Shown: in pieces, positions 26,422-35,765 of the stretch
Position numbering within the stretch: the first letter of the stretch is position 1
Layout: each line of letters starts with the position of its first letter
Origin: Novosphingobium sp. SCN 66-18
GTDB lineage: Bacteria; Pseudomonadota; Alphaproteobacteria; Sphingomonadales; Sphingomonadaceae
Assembly (NCBI GenBank): GCA_001725355.1
Contig: MEGD01000019.1
Coordinates: 1-64,000, forward strand
Reading direction: 5' to 3'
DNA: 64,000 bases
Translations under genes and position numbers: made by a program
Notes under the pieces: model-generated
Databases searched by the model: none
Seen by the model: the letters and a program-made list of their open reading frames with translations, nothing else
What the model was told of the DNA's origin: nothing

Positions 26422-28707
26422 ATGCGCTGTGTGACTGCCTTGTTCGTGACGACCGCCATGGCCGTCGCCGCTCCCGCCTTTGCCGCCGAAGCACCCGCTG
26501 GTGAAGCTGCGCCGGCACCCGCCGATGCGTCCGCCGGTGCGGAAATCGTCGTGTTCGGTGCCGGCCAGACGCGGCAGGTCCAGGAAATTTCCAACGCCGA
26601 TCTGACGGTGCTGGCCGCGGGCACCAGCCCGCTGAAGGCCATCGAGAAACTGCCGAGCGTCAACTTCCAGTCGGCCGATCCTTTCGGAAACTACGAATGG
26701 TCGACCCGCATCACCATTCGCGGGTTCAACCAGAACCAGCTTGGTTTCACGCTGGATGGCATTCCGCTGGGCGACATGACCTATGGCAACGTCAACGGGT
26801 TGCACATCAGCCGCGCCATCACGTCCGAAAACATCGGCGTGACCCGCGTGTCGCAGGGGTCGGGTTCGATCGACACGCAATCGACCAACAACCTGGGCGG
26901 CACGCTGGAGTTCGAATCGATCGATCCCGCGCGCGTGCTGGGCGTGGACGGCAACGTGACCTACGGTTCCTCGAACACCGTGCGCGTCTTCGGCCGGGTT
27001 GGCCTGGGCACTGCCGATGGCCTGCGCGCCTTTGCTTCCGTGCAATACCAGAACCTCGACAAGTGGAAGGGCGATGGGCAGCAGCGCACGCTGATGGCCA
27101 ACGCCAAGGTGGTGGCGCCGCTGGGCGATGCCACGGTCGATGCCTATCTCAGCTATTCCGACCGGGCCGAGCAGGACTATCAGGATCTCTCGCTCGGCAT
27201 GATCAAGCGGCTCGGCTACGACTGGGACAACTTCGGCCCATCGCAATACGCGCTGGCGGTGCAGGTGGCGGATATCGGCGCCAATCGCGGCGACAGCGGT
27301 ACCACGCCGCTCAACCCGACGGCGGGCAAGGTCTATCCGGCGCCGGTCCAGTCGCTCGACGATGCCTATTACGATGCGTCCGGCCTGCGCCGCGACTGGC
27401 TGGGCGCGGTGGGCCTCACCGCCCCCGCCGGCGACAAGGTGACCTTCAAGTTCAAGACCTATTACCACCACAACTCCGGGCAGGGCACCTGGGGCACGCC
27501 CTATGTCAACAGCCCCACCGGCGTGCCGATGGCGGTGCGCACGACCGAATACACGATCGACCGCGCCGGCATGTTCGGCAGCGTGAACCTGGACCTCGGC
27601 GCGAACCAGGTGGCCATCGGCGCGTGGTACGAGAACAACAATTTCGAGCAGGCGCGGCGCTTCTACGCCTATGAAAGCCGTACCAATCCGGGCCGCAACC
27701 ACCTGGATTTCATGCGCAACCCGTTCTTCACCCAGTGGGACATCAAGTACAACACCGCCACGGTGCAGTATTACGTCGAGGACCAGATCACCCTGGGCGA
27801 TGCGCACATCAACCTTGGCTGGAAGGGGTTCCAGGTCAACAACAACGCCAATCCGGTGGTGCTGGCGGACCGGACGATCGGCCGCCTGTCCGCGCGCGAC
27901 TGGTTCCAGCCGCACGTGGGCGTGAACTACAAGTTCGGGCGGGGGCTGGAAGCGTTCGCCGGTTTCACCTCGGTGACGCGGGCCTTCGTTTCGTCGGCGA
28001 CGACGGGGCCGTTCTCGTCCACCCAGGCCGGGTTCGATGCGATCAAGGGCAAGCTGAAGCCCGAACAGTCCGACACCTATGAAGGCGGCCTGCGCTACAA
28101 CACCGGCGTGGTGAACGCGGTGCTGGCCGGCTACTACGTCGATTTCCGCAACCGCCTGCTGACCATCCCCACCTCGGTGGGAATCGTTGGCGCGGCCAAC
28201 GCGCTGCAGAACGTGGGCAGCGTGCGCGCGGTGGGCATCGAGGCGGCGCTGGACGTGAAGCTGCCGATGGGCTTCGGCGCGTTCGCCTCCTACAGCTACA
28301 ACGACACGACCTATCGTGACGACATCAAGGACGCGAACGGCAACTTCTATGCGACCAAGGGCAAGACCGTGGTCGATGCGCCCAAGCATCTCCTGCGCGG
28401 CGAAATCTCGTATGACAGCGACGGGTTCTTCGGCCGCCTTTCGGCCAACTACATGTCGAAGCGGTACTTCACCTACCTCAACGACCAGCAGGTGCCGGGG
28501 CGCACGCTGATCGATGCCTCGCTGGGCTATCGCTTCAACGTGGGCTGGCGCAAGCCGGTGGAACTGCAGGTCAACGCCACCAACCTGTTCGACAAGCGCT
28601 ATGTCGCGACGATCGGTTCGAACGGCTTCGGCTTCCAGGGCGACAACCAAACCCTGCTGGCCGGCGCGCCGCGGCAGGTCTTCGTGACGCTGAAGACAGC
28701 CTTCTGA
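26422..28707 (+). CDS. TonB-dependent outer-membrane receptor
   Basis: A 761-residue outer-membrane active transporter. Signal peptide MRCVTALFVTTAMAVAAPAFA. After a short alanine- and proline-rich segment comes EIVVFGAGQ (TonB-box-like), then the plug: SPLKAIEKLPSVNFQSADPFG, ITIRGFNQNQLGFTLDGIPLGDMTYGN and VSQGSGSIDTQSTNNLGGTLEF. The barrel ends in a terminal Phe (FVTLKTAF), as expected for beta-barrel insertion. The ATG at 26422 was chosen over 26407 because GAGGGG sits 7 bases before it. The ligand is unknown. No SusD-like or periplasmic partner gene is adjacent. Confidence 0.93.
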   Translation: MRCVTALFVTTAMAVAAPAFAAEAPAGEAAPAPADASAGAEIVVFGAGQTRQVQEISNADLTVLAAGTSPLKAIEKLPSVNFQSADPFGNYEWSTRITIRGFNQNQLGFTLDGIPLGDMTYGNVNGLHISRAITSENIGVTRVSQGSGSIDTQSTNNLGGTLEFESIDPARVLGVDGNVTYGSSNTVRVFGRVGLGTADGLRAFASVQYQNLDKWKGDGQQRTLMANAKVVAPLGDATVDAYLSYSDRAEQDYQDLSLGMIKRLGYDWDNFGPSQYALAVQVADIGANRGDSGTTPLNPTAGKVYPAPVQSLDDAYYDASGLRRDWLGAVGLTAPAGDKVTFKFKTYYHHNSGQGTWGTPYVNSPTGVPMAVRTTEYTIDRAGMFGSVNLDLGANQVAIGAWYENNNFEQARRFYAYESRTNPGRNHLDFMRNPFFTQWDIKYNTATVQYYVEDQITLGDAHINLGWKGFQVNNNANPVVLADRTIGRLSARDWFQPHVGVNYKFGRGLEAFAGFTSVTRAFVSSATTGPFSSTQAGFDAIKGKLKPEQSDTYEGGLRYNTGVVNAVLAGYYVDFRNRLLTIPTSVGIVGAANALQNVGSVRAVGIEAALDVKLPMGFGAFASYSYNDTTYRDDIKDANGNFYATKGKTVVDAPKHLLRGEISYDSDGFFGRLSANYMSKRYFTYLNDQQVPGRTLIDASLGYRFNVGWRKPVELQVNATNLFDKRYVATIGSNGFGFQGDNQTLLAGAPRQVFVTLKTAF

Positions 28708-29037
28708 CACTGCCACCATTTCGGAGCCGGGTACCGGCTCCGACCAAACAACGCGAAGCGCCTTCCATCCTTCGGAGTGGGGGGCGCTTTGTTGCAGGCG
28801 GCGGGCCTCGGCGTCGCTGATTATGGCGTCAGGGACGGACGATTCGCGGAGCGGCATCCGCATTTTTCCCAACGGGAAACATCTGGAAACGTTCTGAAAT
28901 TCCTGGGTTTCGTCACAGCTCCGTCGCAATGCGCGAACATTTCCCGAGAGAATCGGCGGGACCGTAACAAAACTGCATTGGAAGGCGGCTAGACGCGGCC
29001 TCGCCCGAGGACACAAGTCCTCACAAGTGAGGGAAAC
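28708..29037. other. 330-base spacer between two TonB receptors
   Basis: No gene found. Its first third holds two hairpins of terminator type; the remainder is the likely promoter and leader of the second receptor, ending in GAGGG before its start. Confidence 0.5.
28722..28742 (+). terminator. hairpin after the first TonB receptor
   Basis: Perfect stem CGGAGCCGG-gta-CCGGCTCCG, 15 bases after the stop codon. There is no T-tract, but a second stem AAGCGCC / GGCGCTT around 28756-28789 followed by TGTTG may assist termination. Confidence 0.55.
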
Positions 29038-31377
29038 ATGAACTTCCAGACCTGTCTGCGTGCCGGCCTGCTGGCCGGAACGGGAGCGCTTGCGCTTGCC
29101 GTCAGCCCCGCCTTCGCCGCTGAAGCCGCCGCACCCGCCGCCGATGCCGCTTCGCCCGAAACCGACAGCACCGGCCTGACCGAAATCGTCGTGACCGCCA
29201 CCAAGCGCGAGACGAACCTCCAGCAGACGCCGATCTCGATCTCGGTGATGGGCGCGGACGATCTCAAGAAGCGCCACGTCCAGAGCCTGATGGACCTTGC
29301 CGACGGCTCGGTTCCGTCGCTGCGCATCTCGACCTTCGAAGCGCGCCAGTCGGCGCTGACGATCGGTATTCGCGGCATCGTTCCCGACGACGCCAACCAG
29401 CCCGCGCGCGAACAGGGCGTCGGCGTCTATCTCGATGGTGTCTATCTCGGCCGCCAGCATGGCCTGAATGCCAGCCTCTATGACGTCGAGCGCGTCGAAG
29501 TGCTCAAGGGGCCGCAGGGCACCCTGTTCGGTCGCAACACCGAAGGCGGCGCGGTTTCGATGGTGCTCAAGGCGCCCACCGGCGAATTCGGCGGCCGCCT
29601 GCAGGCCGGCGTGGGCAACTACGGTTCGTACAACGCCCAGTTGCACCTCGATCTGCCCGAATACCACAACATCTCGATCAAGCTCGATGGTGTGCTTCAG
29701 CACCAGGATCCGACGATCAAGAACCCGCTGGCGGGCCAAGCCGGCTGGAACCAGTATCACCGCTACGGCGGCCGCATCGCGGCGCGCTGGAAGCCCACCA
29801 GCGATCTGACGATCGATCTCGCGTTCGACAAGTCGCGCGACGAGAACACGCCGTTCTACAGCCAGCTCGTGACGATCACGCCGTCCGCGCTTGCCAACAT
29901 CCCCAAGGATGCCAACGGCACGCCGCTGATCCAGTACGGCTATGGCCGGGCCACCTCGGCCGATATCGGTGTGCCGCAGCAGCCGAGCATCGACATCACC
30001 AAGGGCTTCACCGGCCACATCAGCTACAAGGTGTCGCCAGGCCTCGAACTGCGCTCGATCACCTCGTGGCGGACGGTCAGCGACGAACAGTGGGACAACT
30101 CGGGCGGCGCGCACCGCACGCCGATCTGGGGGCCGAACGTCAACTTCAGCCGCTATTCGCTGGCCGGGTTGCAGCAGCGCCAGTTCAGCCAGGAACTCCA
30201 GGCGGTCGGTTCGGCCGGCAAGTTCGACTACGTGTTCGGCCTGTATTACTTCAACGAACGCGCCAGCGACTGGGCGCGCACGCCGAACACCAACAAGTGG
30301 AACGCGGCGCTCAACGGATACACCATCAACGATCCGTCGACGTACCTCAGCGCCACGCTGGCCCGCGCCAGCACGGCCTATGCCAAGAGCTATGCCGCTT
30401 ACGGCCAGGTGACCTACAACCCGTTCGATCCGCTGCACATCACCGTGGGCGGTCGCTACACCAAGGACGACAAGAACGGTCTGCTCTACACCGTCAACGG
30501 TGCGGCAACGAACTTCACGTTCAATCAGTCGAACAGCCGGTTCGATCCGCTGGTGGTGCTGGCTTACGAGGTCAACCCCGACATCAACGTGTACGCCAAG
30601 TATGCCACCGGCTACCGCGCCGGCGGCGCCAGCTCGCGCTCGCTGAATTACCGCTCCTTCGGACCGGAATCGGTGAAGTCCTACGAAGTGGGCCTGAAGA
30701 CCGAGTTCTTCGACCGCAAGGTGCGCTTCAACGTGGCCGGTTACATCATGGACCGCGACAATACGCAGGTGGACTTCAACTATTTCATCCTGCAGCAGAA
30801 CGGCACCGTTCGGAACACGCTGGAAACCGTCAACGCGCTTGGCACCACCAAGATTCGCGGTGTCGAGGCTGACCTGACCGTGCGTCCGGTCGACGGGCTG
30901 TCGATGGGCCTGTCCTACGCCTACACCTACACCCACGTTCCGCCGGCGCGGAACACGGTGCAGGAAGCGCTGAACGCCTCGCTCAATCCGCCGGTGACCA
31001 CCCCGGTCTTCGAGACGGTCTATATCCTGTACACGCCGAAGAACGCACTGTCGGGCTCGATCGATTATGAACTGCCGGTCGGCGGCGCCGGCACCGAACT
31101 GCGCTTCCACGTCGATGGCAACTACAGCGATCCCGTCCACTCGTTCGCCGGCGAAGCGCTGATGACCGACAAGAGCTTCATCGTGAACGGTCGCCTGTCG
31201 CTGGCCGACATCCCGATGAGCGATGGCGGCCAGAAGCTGACCGTTTCGGCCTGGGCGCGCAACCTGTTCAACGAAGAACACATCTATCGTCGTTCGGGCG
31301 CCAACACCTCGCTGGGCGATTACGCGAACTACAACGCGCCGCGCACCTTCGGCATCGATGCGACGGTTCAGTTCTGA
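29038..31377 (+). CDS. TonB-dependent outer-membrane receptor
   Basis: A 779-residue receptor of the FecA/CirA-like sphingomonad expansion type. Signal peptide MNFQTCLRAGLLAGTGALALAVSPAFA. TonB-box-like EIVVTATKRETNLQQTPISISVM is followed by the plug, with GVYLDGVYLGRQHGLNASL and VEVLKGPQGTLFGRNTEGGAVS. The barrel closes with FGIDATVQF and a terminal Phe. Start with GAGGGAAAC upstream. It is unlike the preceding receptor in the plug region, so this is not a recent duplication. A clear terminator follows. The substrate is unknown; in this family plant aromatics or siderophores are common. Confidence 0.94.
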   Translation: MNFQTCLRAGLLAGTGALALAVSPAFAAEAAAPAADAASPETDSTGLTEIVVTATKRETNLQQTPISISVMGADDLKKRHVQSLMDLADGSVPSLRISTFEARQSALTIGIRGIVPDDANQPAREQGVGVYLDGVYLGRQHGLNASLYDVERVEVLKGPQGTLFGRNTEGGAVSMVLKAPTGEFGGRLQAGVGNYGSYNAQLHLDLPEYHNISIKLDGVLQHQDPTIKNPLAGQAGWNQYHRYGGRIAARWKPTSDLTIDLAFDKSRDENTPFYSQLVTITPSALANIPKDANGTPLIQYGYGRATSADIGVPQQPSIDITKGFTGHISYKVSPGLELRSITSWRTVSDEQWDNSGGAHRTPIWGPNVNFSRYSLAGLQQRQFSQELQAVGSAGKFDYVFGLYYFNERASDWARTPNTNKWNAALNGYTINDPSTYLSATLARASTAYAKSYAAYGQVTYNPFDPLHITVGGRYTKDDKNGLLYTVNGAATNFTFNQSNSRFDPLVVLAYEVNPDINVYAKYATGYRAGGASSRSLNYRSFGPESVKSYEVGLKTEFFDRKVRFNVAGYIMDRDNTQVDFNYFILQQNGTVRNTLETVNALGTTKIRGVEADLTVRPVDGLSMGLSYAYTYTHVPPARNTVQEALNASLNPPVTTPVFETVYILYTPKNALSGSIDYELPVGGAGTELRFHVDGNYSDPVHSFAGEALMTDKSFIVNGRLSLADIPMSDGGQKLTVSAWARNLFNEEHIYRRSGANTSLGDYANYNAPRTFGIDATVQF

Positions 31378-31440
31378 CGCGTGACGAACAAGGCCGGGGC
31401 GGGCTGCTGGCCTGCCCCGGTTCACTTCTGACCACCCTTT

Positions 31441-31475
31441 GCGGCGGCGGGCCTGTGCCTTGCCGCCGCTTTTTT
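31441..31475 (+). terminator. intrinsic terminator after the second TonB receptor
   Basis: GCGGCGGC / GCCGCCGC stem (31441-31448 with 31462-31469) followed by six T residues. A first hairpin CCGGGGC / GCCCCGG lies at 31394-31420. It separates the receptor from the convergent glycosyltransferase gene. Confidence 0.8.
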
Positions 31476-31535
31476 GCGCGCGTCGGAACGCGCCGGAAGG
31501 ACCGGCGGTTGCGCGTGTGAAAAAGGTGGCTGCCG

Positions 31536-32708
31536 TCAGGCCGCGCGGCGGTGTGGAACAACCAGGCGTTCGTAAGAGGCGAACAGTTCCGCGAAGTGAT
31601 CGTCCATCGTGCGTGGCGGCGGGATGATCGCGTGCGGGCCAGTTTCGCCGCGTTCGCGCGCCGCGGCATAGTCAGCGATGGCATCCGCAGCGGCGGCGGC
31701 GCTGGCCGAGGCATAGGTCCAGCCGCCGGAAGCCCGGGCCTGATCCGCCGCGCCGCCTTCGTCGGGCGCGATCAGCGGCAGGCCGCTGGCGCGCGCTTCG
31801 GCGGCGACCATGCAGAACGTTTCCGCCTCGCACCCGTGGACCAGCGCGTCGGCGCTGGCCATCACGCGGGCAAGTTCGCCACGATCGGTGATCGGCTTCA
31901 GGATGCGGATATGCGGATTGGCCGAAACGCGGCGCACGATCGCCTTGCGGTCCCGCCCCTGTCCCACCAGCACCAGCCCGACCGGATGGCGCGAGCCGGC
32001 GGCCTCGACCGCCTCGACCAGCATCGGCCAGCGCTTTTCGGGCGCGAAGCGGCCGACGCCGAGCAGCAGCGTGGCGCTTTCGGGCAGCTCGCACATCGCC
32101 AGCAGGCGGCGGCGCAGGTCTTCATCGCGCAGGCGCGGCGAAAACACGCCCGGATCGACGCCCATCGGGTTGGTCACCACGTGGCGCAACCCGCCTTCGA
32201 CCAGCCGCGCGGACAGCCCGGGGCTGGCGCTGACCACCATGTCGTATTTGCCGTCAAGCCGGCGCAGGTGCCGCCAGTAACGGTCGAACGCGCGATCGAT
32301 CGTGGGCCGCTTGGCCACGGGATCGAGCCAGCGATAGGCATAGGCGGATAGAGGATCGGCGTGCATGATCAGCGCGCGCGGGGCATTGCCCGGCCAGTCC
32401 GCGATCGTGCTGGCGCTGCGCCAGGGGGATGAGGCTTCGACGAAATCGGGCGCCTCGCGATCGAGCGCGGCATAGAGCGCTTCGGTATCGTTGAAATAGC
32501 GGTAGTTGAAATCGAGCGGGAACAGCTGCGATTTCAGCCACACGATCCGGGCATTGGGGCCACGCTGCTCGACATGATCGTGGGCGCCGGGCGCAATGAC
32601 CACCACTTCGTGCCCCAGCGCGGCGCCGGCCTTGAGCTTGCGGTCGATATAGGTCCGCACGCCGCCGCCCTTGGGAGCATAGAAGGCGCAGACATCGACG
32701 ATCTTCAT
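31536..32708 (-). CDS. glycosyltransferase family 4 (GT-B)
   Basis: A 390-residue GT-B retaining glycosyltransferase. The N-terminus MKIVDVCAFYAPKGGGVRTYIDRK contains the acceptor-side glycine loop. The nucleotide-sugar domain shows LLGVGRFAPEKRWPMLVEAVE and VHGCEAETFCMVAAEARASGLPLIAPDEGG, with the E-x7-E motif. It is cytoplasmic. It directly follows the membrane-protein gene with no spacer (stop of one adjacent to the start of the next), in the order DUF2334 protein, membrane protein, glycosyltransferase. The acceptor is unknown; a lipid or envelope polymer is inferred from the neighbours. Confidence 0.9.
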   Translation of the reverse strand: MKIVDVCAFYAPKGGGVRTYIDRKLKAGAALGHEVVVIAPGAHDHVEQRGPNARIVWLKSQLFPLDFNYRYFNDTEALYAALDREAPDFVEASSPWRSASTIADWPGNAPRALIMHADPLSAYAYRWLDPVAKRPTIDRAFDRYWRHLRRLDGKYDMVVSASPGLSARLVEGGLRHVVTNPMGVDPGVFSPRLRDEDLRRRLLAMCELPESATLLLGVGRFAPEKRWPMLVEAVEAAGSRHPVGLVLVGQGRDRKAIVRRVSANPHIRILKPITDRGELARVMASADALVHGCEAETFCMVAAEARASGLPLIAPDEGGAADQARASGGWTYASASAAAAADAIADYAAARERGETGPHAIIPPPRTMDDHFAELFASYERLVVPHRRAA

Positions 32709-33632
32709 TTACGCCGCCTTTTCCTTGCGCACCGCGTCCAGCACCGTCAGCGCCAGAAACAGGATGACGTGCGTGGCCAGGATCAGCATCGAGACCATCG
32801 CGATCATCACCCCGATCTTGAGATGTTCGCCCACCAGCAGGGTGGCGACGCCGGCAAAGGCGATGTCCTTGTTGGGGATCAGCGGCAGGCGCGAGATCAG
32901 CAGGCGCATCGTGGCCAGCAGCAGCCACGATCCCAGGCTCACGCCCGGCAGGATCAGGTGCCAGGCCAGCGCCGCGAAGCCGGTGTTGGCAATCACGCGC
33001 AGGCAGTGGACGACGAAGGTATAGATCAGTTCGTCGCGCGGCAGGCTGAGCAGCCCGTTGCGGAAGAACATGATGACCAGCGAGGTCAGCAGGACGATGC
33101 CGATCGACATCGCCATGAGGTTGCCGTCCTTGCCGAAGCCCAGCAGCCCGATCAGCGGCCAGGCCAGCGCCAGCATGGCCAGCGTGAGGATGTTGCCCGC
33201 CAGCGCCGAGAGGATGGCCACGTCCTTCACCGCGCCGAAGGGTGAACCTTCCATCTTCACATGCTTGCGCGCCCAGTCGTAGAAATAGACCTCGCCGACG
33301 TAACCGAGCAGCAGCTCGTTGCCGATCATCTTCTTGACCAGCGGGATGAAGCCCGCCGCCGGGATGTTCCACAGGCGGCGGAAGATCAGCCAGTCCGCGG
33401 CCGGCGCGGCGAAATAGCTGGCCGCAAGCACCAGCCACACCAGCGGCGATCGGGGGATGATCGACCAGATCATCGACCAGTTCAGTTCGCGCAGCTGCAG
33501 CAGGACCGCGGCCAGAATGGCCAGCGAGATGGCGGGGCCGAGCAGGGGACTCCACTTGCGCAATCCGGCGCCGGCGGCGATCGGATCGGGCAGGCTCATC
33601 CCGGGTGCGGAGACATCGGACGCGCTAGTCAT
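32709..33632 (-). CDS. multi-pass integral membrane protein, lysylphosphatidylglycerol-synthase TM-like
   Basis: A 307-residue protein with about seven or eight hydrophobic helices, for example LLGPAISLAILAAVLLQL, LVWLVLAASYFAAPAADWLIF, DVAILSALAGNILTLAMLALAWPLIGLLGF, IGIVLLTSLVIMFF and VMIAMVSMLILATHVILFLALTVL. The layout resembles the YbhN/LPG_synthase_TM group of flippase-like proteins, but I see no decisive motif. It is packed head-to-tail with the GT4 gene and follows the DUF2334 gene by 129 bases. Possible role: moving or anchoring a glycolipid made by the GT4 enzyme (inference). Confidence 0.75.
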   Translation of the reverse strand: MTSASDVSAPGMSLPDPIAAGAGLRKWSPLLGPAISLAILAAVLLQLRELNWSMIWSIIPRSPLVWLVLAASYFAAPAADWLIFRRLWNIPAAGFIPLVKKMIGNELLLGYVGEVYFYDWARKHVKMEGSPFGAVKDVAILSALAGNILTLAMLALAWPLIGLLGFGKDGNLMAMSIGIVLLTSLVIMFFRNGLLSLPRDELIYTFVVHCLRVIANTGFAALAWHLILPGVSLGSWLLLATMRLLISRLPLIPNKDIAFAGVATLLVGEHLKIGVMIAMVSMLILATHVILFLALTVLDAVRKEKAA

Positions 33633-33761
33633 CGCGAAAACCTTGAGAGAAACAGCATGGCCGCAACTCGGTGGCGGGCCGGTAGCAGGATCGTGCCGCG
33701 CCTAGGGCGGCGAACCTTGCGGCCGGATGAACGGTCCGCGGTGGAGGCGGCGGGCGGCGCG

Positions 33762-34544
33762 TCACGCGGCCAGCGCCTTTGGCGCGGCGGCGACCGAATC
33801 GTAGCGGCTGGCCCGGTGCGTGCGCAGGAAGCGGCGCAGCGTGCTGTCGATGCTGGCAAGTAGGGCCGGTACGCCGCAATCGCCGGGATGGACCGCCAGG
33901 CGCAGCGTTGGCAGCACGTGCGGCAAGGCCGTGCGGGCCAGCGCCGCGAAGGCGATCGAACTGGCGATGCGGGGGCGGCTGCGGCTGGCCCAGGTGACCA
34001 CGGGGCCACGGGCGACGACGGCGCCGGTGGCCGGCTCCCACACCTTCATGTGATCTTCCGCCAAAGCGAAGCCGGCGTCGCGCGCGGCCTCCAGCGCGCC
34101 ATCGCTGTACAGCCAGGCCGGCGCGATGAAGCCGGCGACCGGACGGCCGATCGCCTGTTCCACCAGCGCCCGCCCTCGCGTCATGCGCGCCAGGGCCTCG
34201 GTGCGGGAAAGGCTCAGGAATTCGCCTTCACCAGCGGTCATGCGCTTCGCCTTGAAGCCGGCCACACTGCCCCGGGGTGGGGTTTCGTCGATGTGCGACC
34301 AGCCGTGCAGGAACATTTCCACGCCCGCATCGGCCCAGTCCCGCAAGCGGCGCTGAAACGCCCGCGCTTCGGCCAGCGGCGCGCCGTGCCAGTGATCGGG
34401 AATGACCAGCATGGCAAAGCACGGTCCGCCCAGATGCGCGGCAAGCCGTTCGGCCAGTGCATCGACCTGCCGCTCGAAACGCGGCGAGACATCGTGGATC
34501 GACACGAGCAGACGGCGGGAGGGAGGGGAGCTTGCGGTCATCAA
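33762..34544 (-). CDS. DUF2334 / polysaccharide deacetylase-like protein
   Basis: A 260-residue protein with a NodB-like barrel of the DUF2334 group. RRLLVSIHDVSPRFERQVDALAERL carries the His-Asp pair near the N-terminus (SIHDVSP). FLHGWSHID is the second histidine motif (H-x3-H). IGRPVAGFIAPAWLYS matches the deacetylase RxPxG/W-like strand. No signal peptide is evident, so it appears cytoplasmic, which is common in DUF2334. It probably deacetylates a sugar in a lipid-linked or envelope precursor. Two adjacent ATGs (MMTA) are possible starts. First gene of a three-gene minus-strand group. Confidence 0.85.
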   Translation of the reverse strand: MMTASSPPSRRLLVSIHDVSPRFERQVDALAERLAAHLGGPCFAMLVIPDHWHGAPLAEARAFQRRLRDWADAGVEMFLHGWSHIDETPPRGSVAGFKAKRMTAGEGEFLSLSRTEALARMTRGRALVEQAIGRPVAGFIAPAWLYSDGALEAARDAGFALAEDHMKVWEPATGAVVARGPVVTWASRSRPRIASSIAFAALARTALPHVLPTLRLAVHPGDCGVPALLASIDSTLRRFLRTHRASRYDSVAAAPKALAA

Positions 34545-35034
34545 CGGCGGTTTGGCGCTGGGTATGATCTGGCGTCAGAAAAAGGCCTGCGGAGCGCAAG
34601 CCCATGCCCGATAGACGTCGCCGATCGTGTATTCCAGCAAGCGAAACATCCTTCCGGCTCATGGCACCGCGAGTGTGCCATTATTGTGACGCCGGTACCG
34701 GCGCCTGGCTCCAAGGACAGGCGACTGGCCCGAAAGCCGGTCGTCTGTCCCGGGATTGCTGCGCACTTTGGCCCCTATCCGCTGAAGTTGGAATTCAAGG
34801 CCGATACCGCGTCTAGCCGCTCGCTTCTTCCCGCGATGTGTCAGGGCAATTACAGATCGTTAATTCTCCGTCGCGCGGATCGGATCAGGCACCCCAGATG
34901 CCAAGCCCGCGCTTGGGCCTGAAAAGAAATCATTCCGTCGCCCGACGATTGTCTACTTCATGGGTTGAGTTATCTTGAGGGCGTCGGGACGTATTCCGAG
35001 TCGACCGGCCGGCAATCCTTCAGGAGATGCAATC
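34545..35034. other. 490-base spacer with a chain of hairpins
   Basis: No convincing coding sequence; short open frames here lack a ribosome-binding site and family resemblance. Three hairpins in series occupy 34661-34750, and CCAAGC / GCTTGG lies at 34901-34916. It also contains the promoters of the divergent DUF2334 and hydrolase genes. Confidence 0.5.
34661..34750. ncRNA. candidate structured RNA or repeat: three consecutive hairpins
   Basis: ATGGCAC-N7-GTGCCAT (34661-34681), the perfect 12-base palindrome GCCGGTACCGGC (34691-34702), and a 15-bp near-perfect stem starting GGACAGGCGAC and ending GTCGTCTGTCC (34715-34750). The density of structure in 90 bases suggests a non-coding RNA, leader or repeat. 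It matches no RNA class I know. Confidence 0.3.
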
Positions 35035-35718
35035 ATGGCCACCCATACGCTGCTTTCGGGGCTGCCTTCCGGCACCAACACCGATCGAGAACCCCTTGTG
35101 CTCACCGTTCCCGGGCTGAACAACAGCGGCCCCGGCCACTGGCAGACCATCTGGGAACAGGAATTCGACAATTGCCATCGGGTCGACCTTGGCCTGTGGG
35201 ACGATCCGCATCGCAACACCTGGGTCAACAAGCTGAACCTGGCGATCCAGCGGGCCGACCGCCCCGTGGTGCTCGTCGCGCACAGCCTGGGCTGCCTTGC
35301 CGTGGCATGGTGGGCCGAATACGAACAGCCCGGCCGTGACGGGCCGGTGGTTGGCGCGCTGCTGGTGGCGCCGCCGGACGTGGAGGAGCGCCCGCTTGAC
35401 CGGCGGCTGACCCGGTTTGCGCCGTTCCCACCCGCCGAACTGCCGTTTCCCTCGATTCTCGTCGCCAGCCGCAACGATCCCTACCTGCGCTTCAGCGCGG
35501 CGCGGCGCCTGGCCACGGCATGGGGCAGCCGTTTCGCCGATGCAGGGCCGGCCGGCCATATCAACGCGGAATCCGATCTGGGCGAATGGACCTTCGGCCA
35601 GTTGCTGCTCTCGCAATTGCTGCCGGACGGCTTGCGTTCGGCGGTCGCGGGCAAGCGGCCGTTGCCGCGCATCGGTTCCATCGGCGATGGGCGGGGGTCG
35701 CGTCTGGCGGAGCGCTGA
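35035..35718 (+). CDS. RBBP9/YdeN-type alpha/beta hydrolase
   Basis: A 227-residue serine hydrolase of the RBBP9/YdeN family. LTVPGLNNSGPGHWQTIWEQEF is the characteristic N-terminal block. The nucleophile elbow is HSLG, and ASRNDPYLRFSAARRLATAWGSRFADAGPAGHINAESDLGEW supplies the Asp and the catalytic His (AGHIN). The ATG at 35035 has GGAGATGC upstream. No signal peptide, so cytoplasmic. It is followed by a TetR gene 47 bases later. The substrate is unknown; an ester related to the downstream aromatic-oxidising genes is possible but unproven. Confidence 0.9.
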   Translation: MATHTLLSGLPSGTNTDREPLVLTVPGLNNSGPGHWQTIWEQEFDNCHRVDLGLWDDPHRNTWVNKLNLAIQRADRPVVLVAHSLGCLAVAWWAEYEQPGRDGPVVGALLVAPPDVEERPLDRRLTRFAPFPPAELPFPSILVASRNDPYLRFSAARRLATAWGSRFADAGPAGHINAESDLGEWTFGQLLLSQLLPDGLRSAVAGKRPLPRIGSIGDGRGSRLAER

Positions 35719-35765
35719 TCCGCGGACCATTGCCTGCACCACGGCCCGCGCGTTAAGCCCCGGCG

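Noticed and set aside
26380..31425. Open frame of 1681 codons on the minus strand across both TonB receptor genes
   Set aside because: It is the antisense of two clear receptor genes with signal peptides. The Arg/His/Val/Gly-rich composition is typical of antisense frames in high-G+C DNA, and there is no domain.
34604..34816. Small frame of 70 codons in the DUF2334-hydrolase spacer
   Set aside because: No ribosome-binding site, no recognisable composition, and it is interrupted by strong hairpins.
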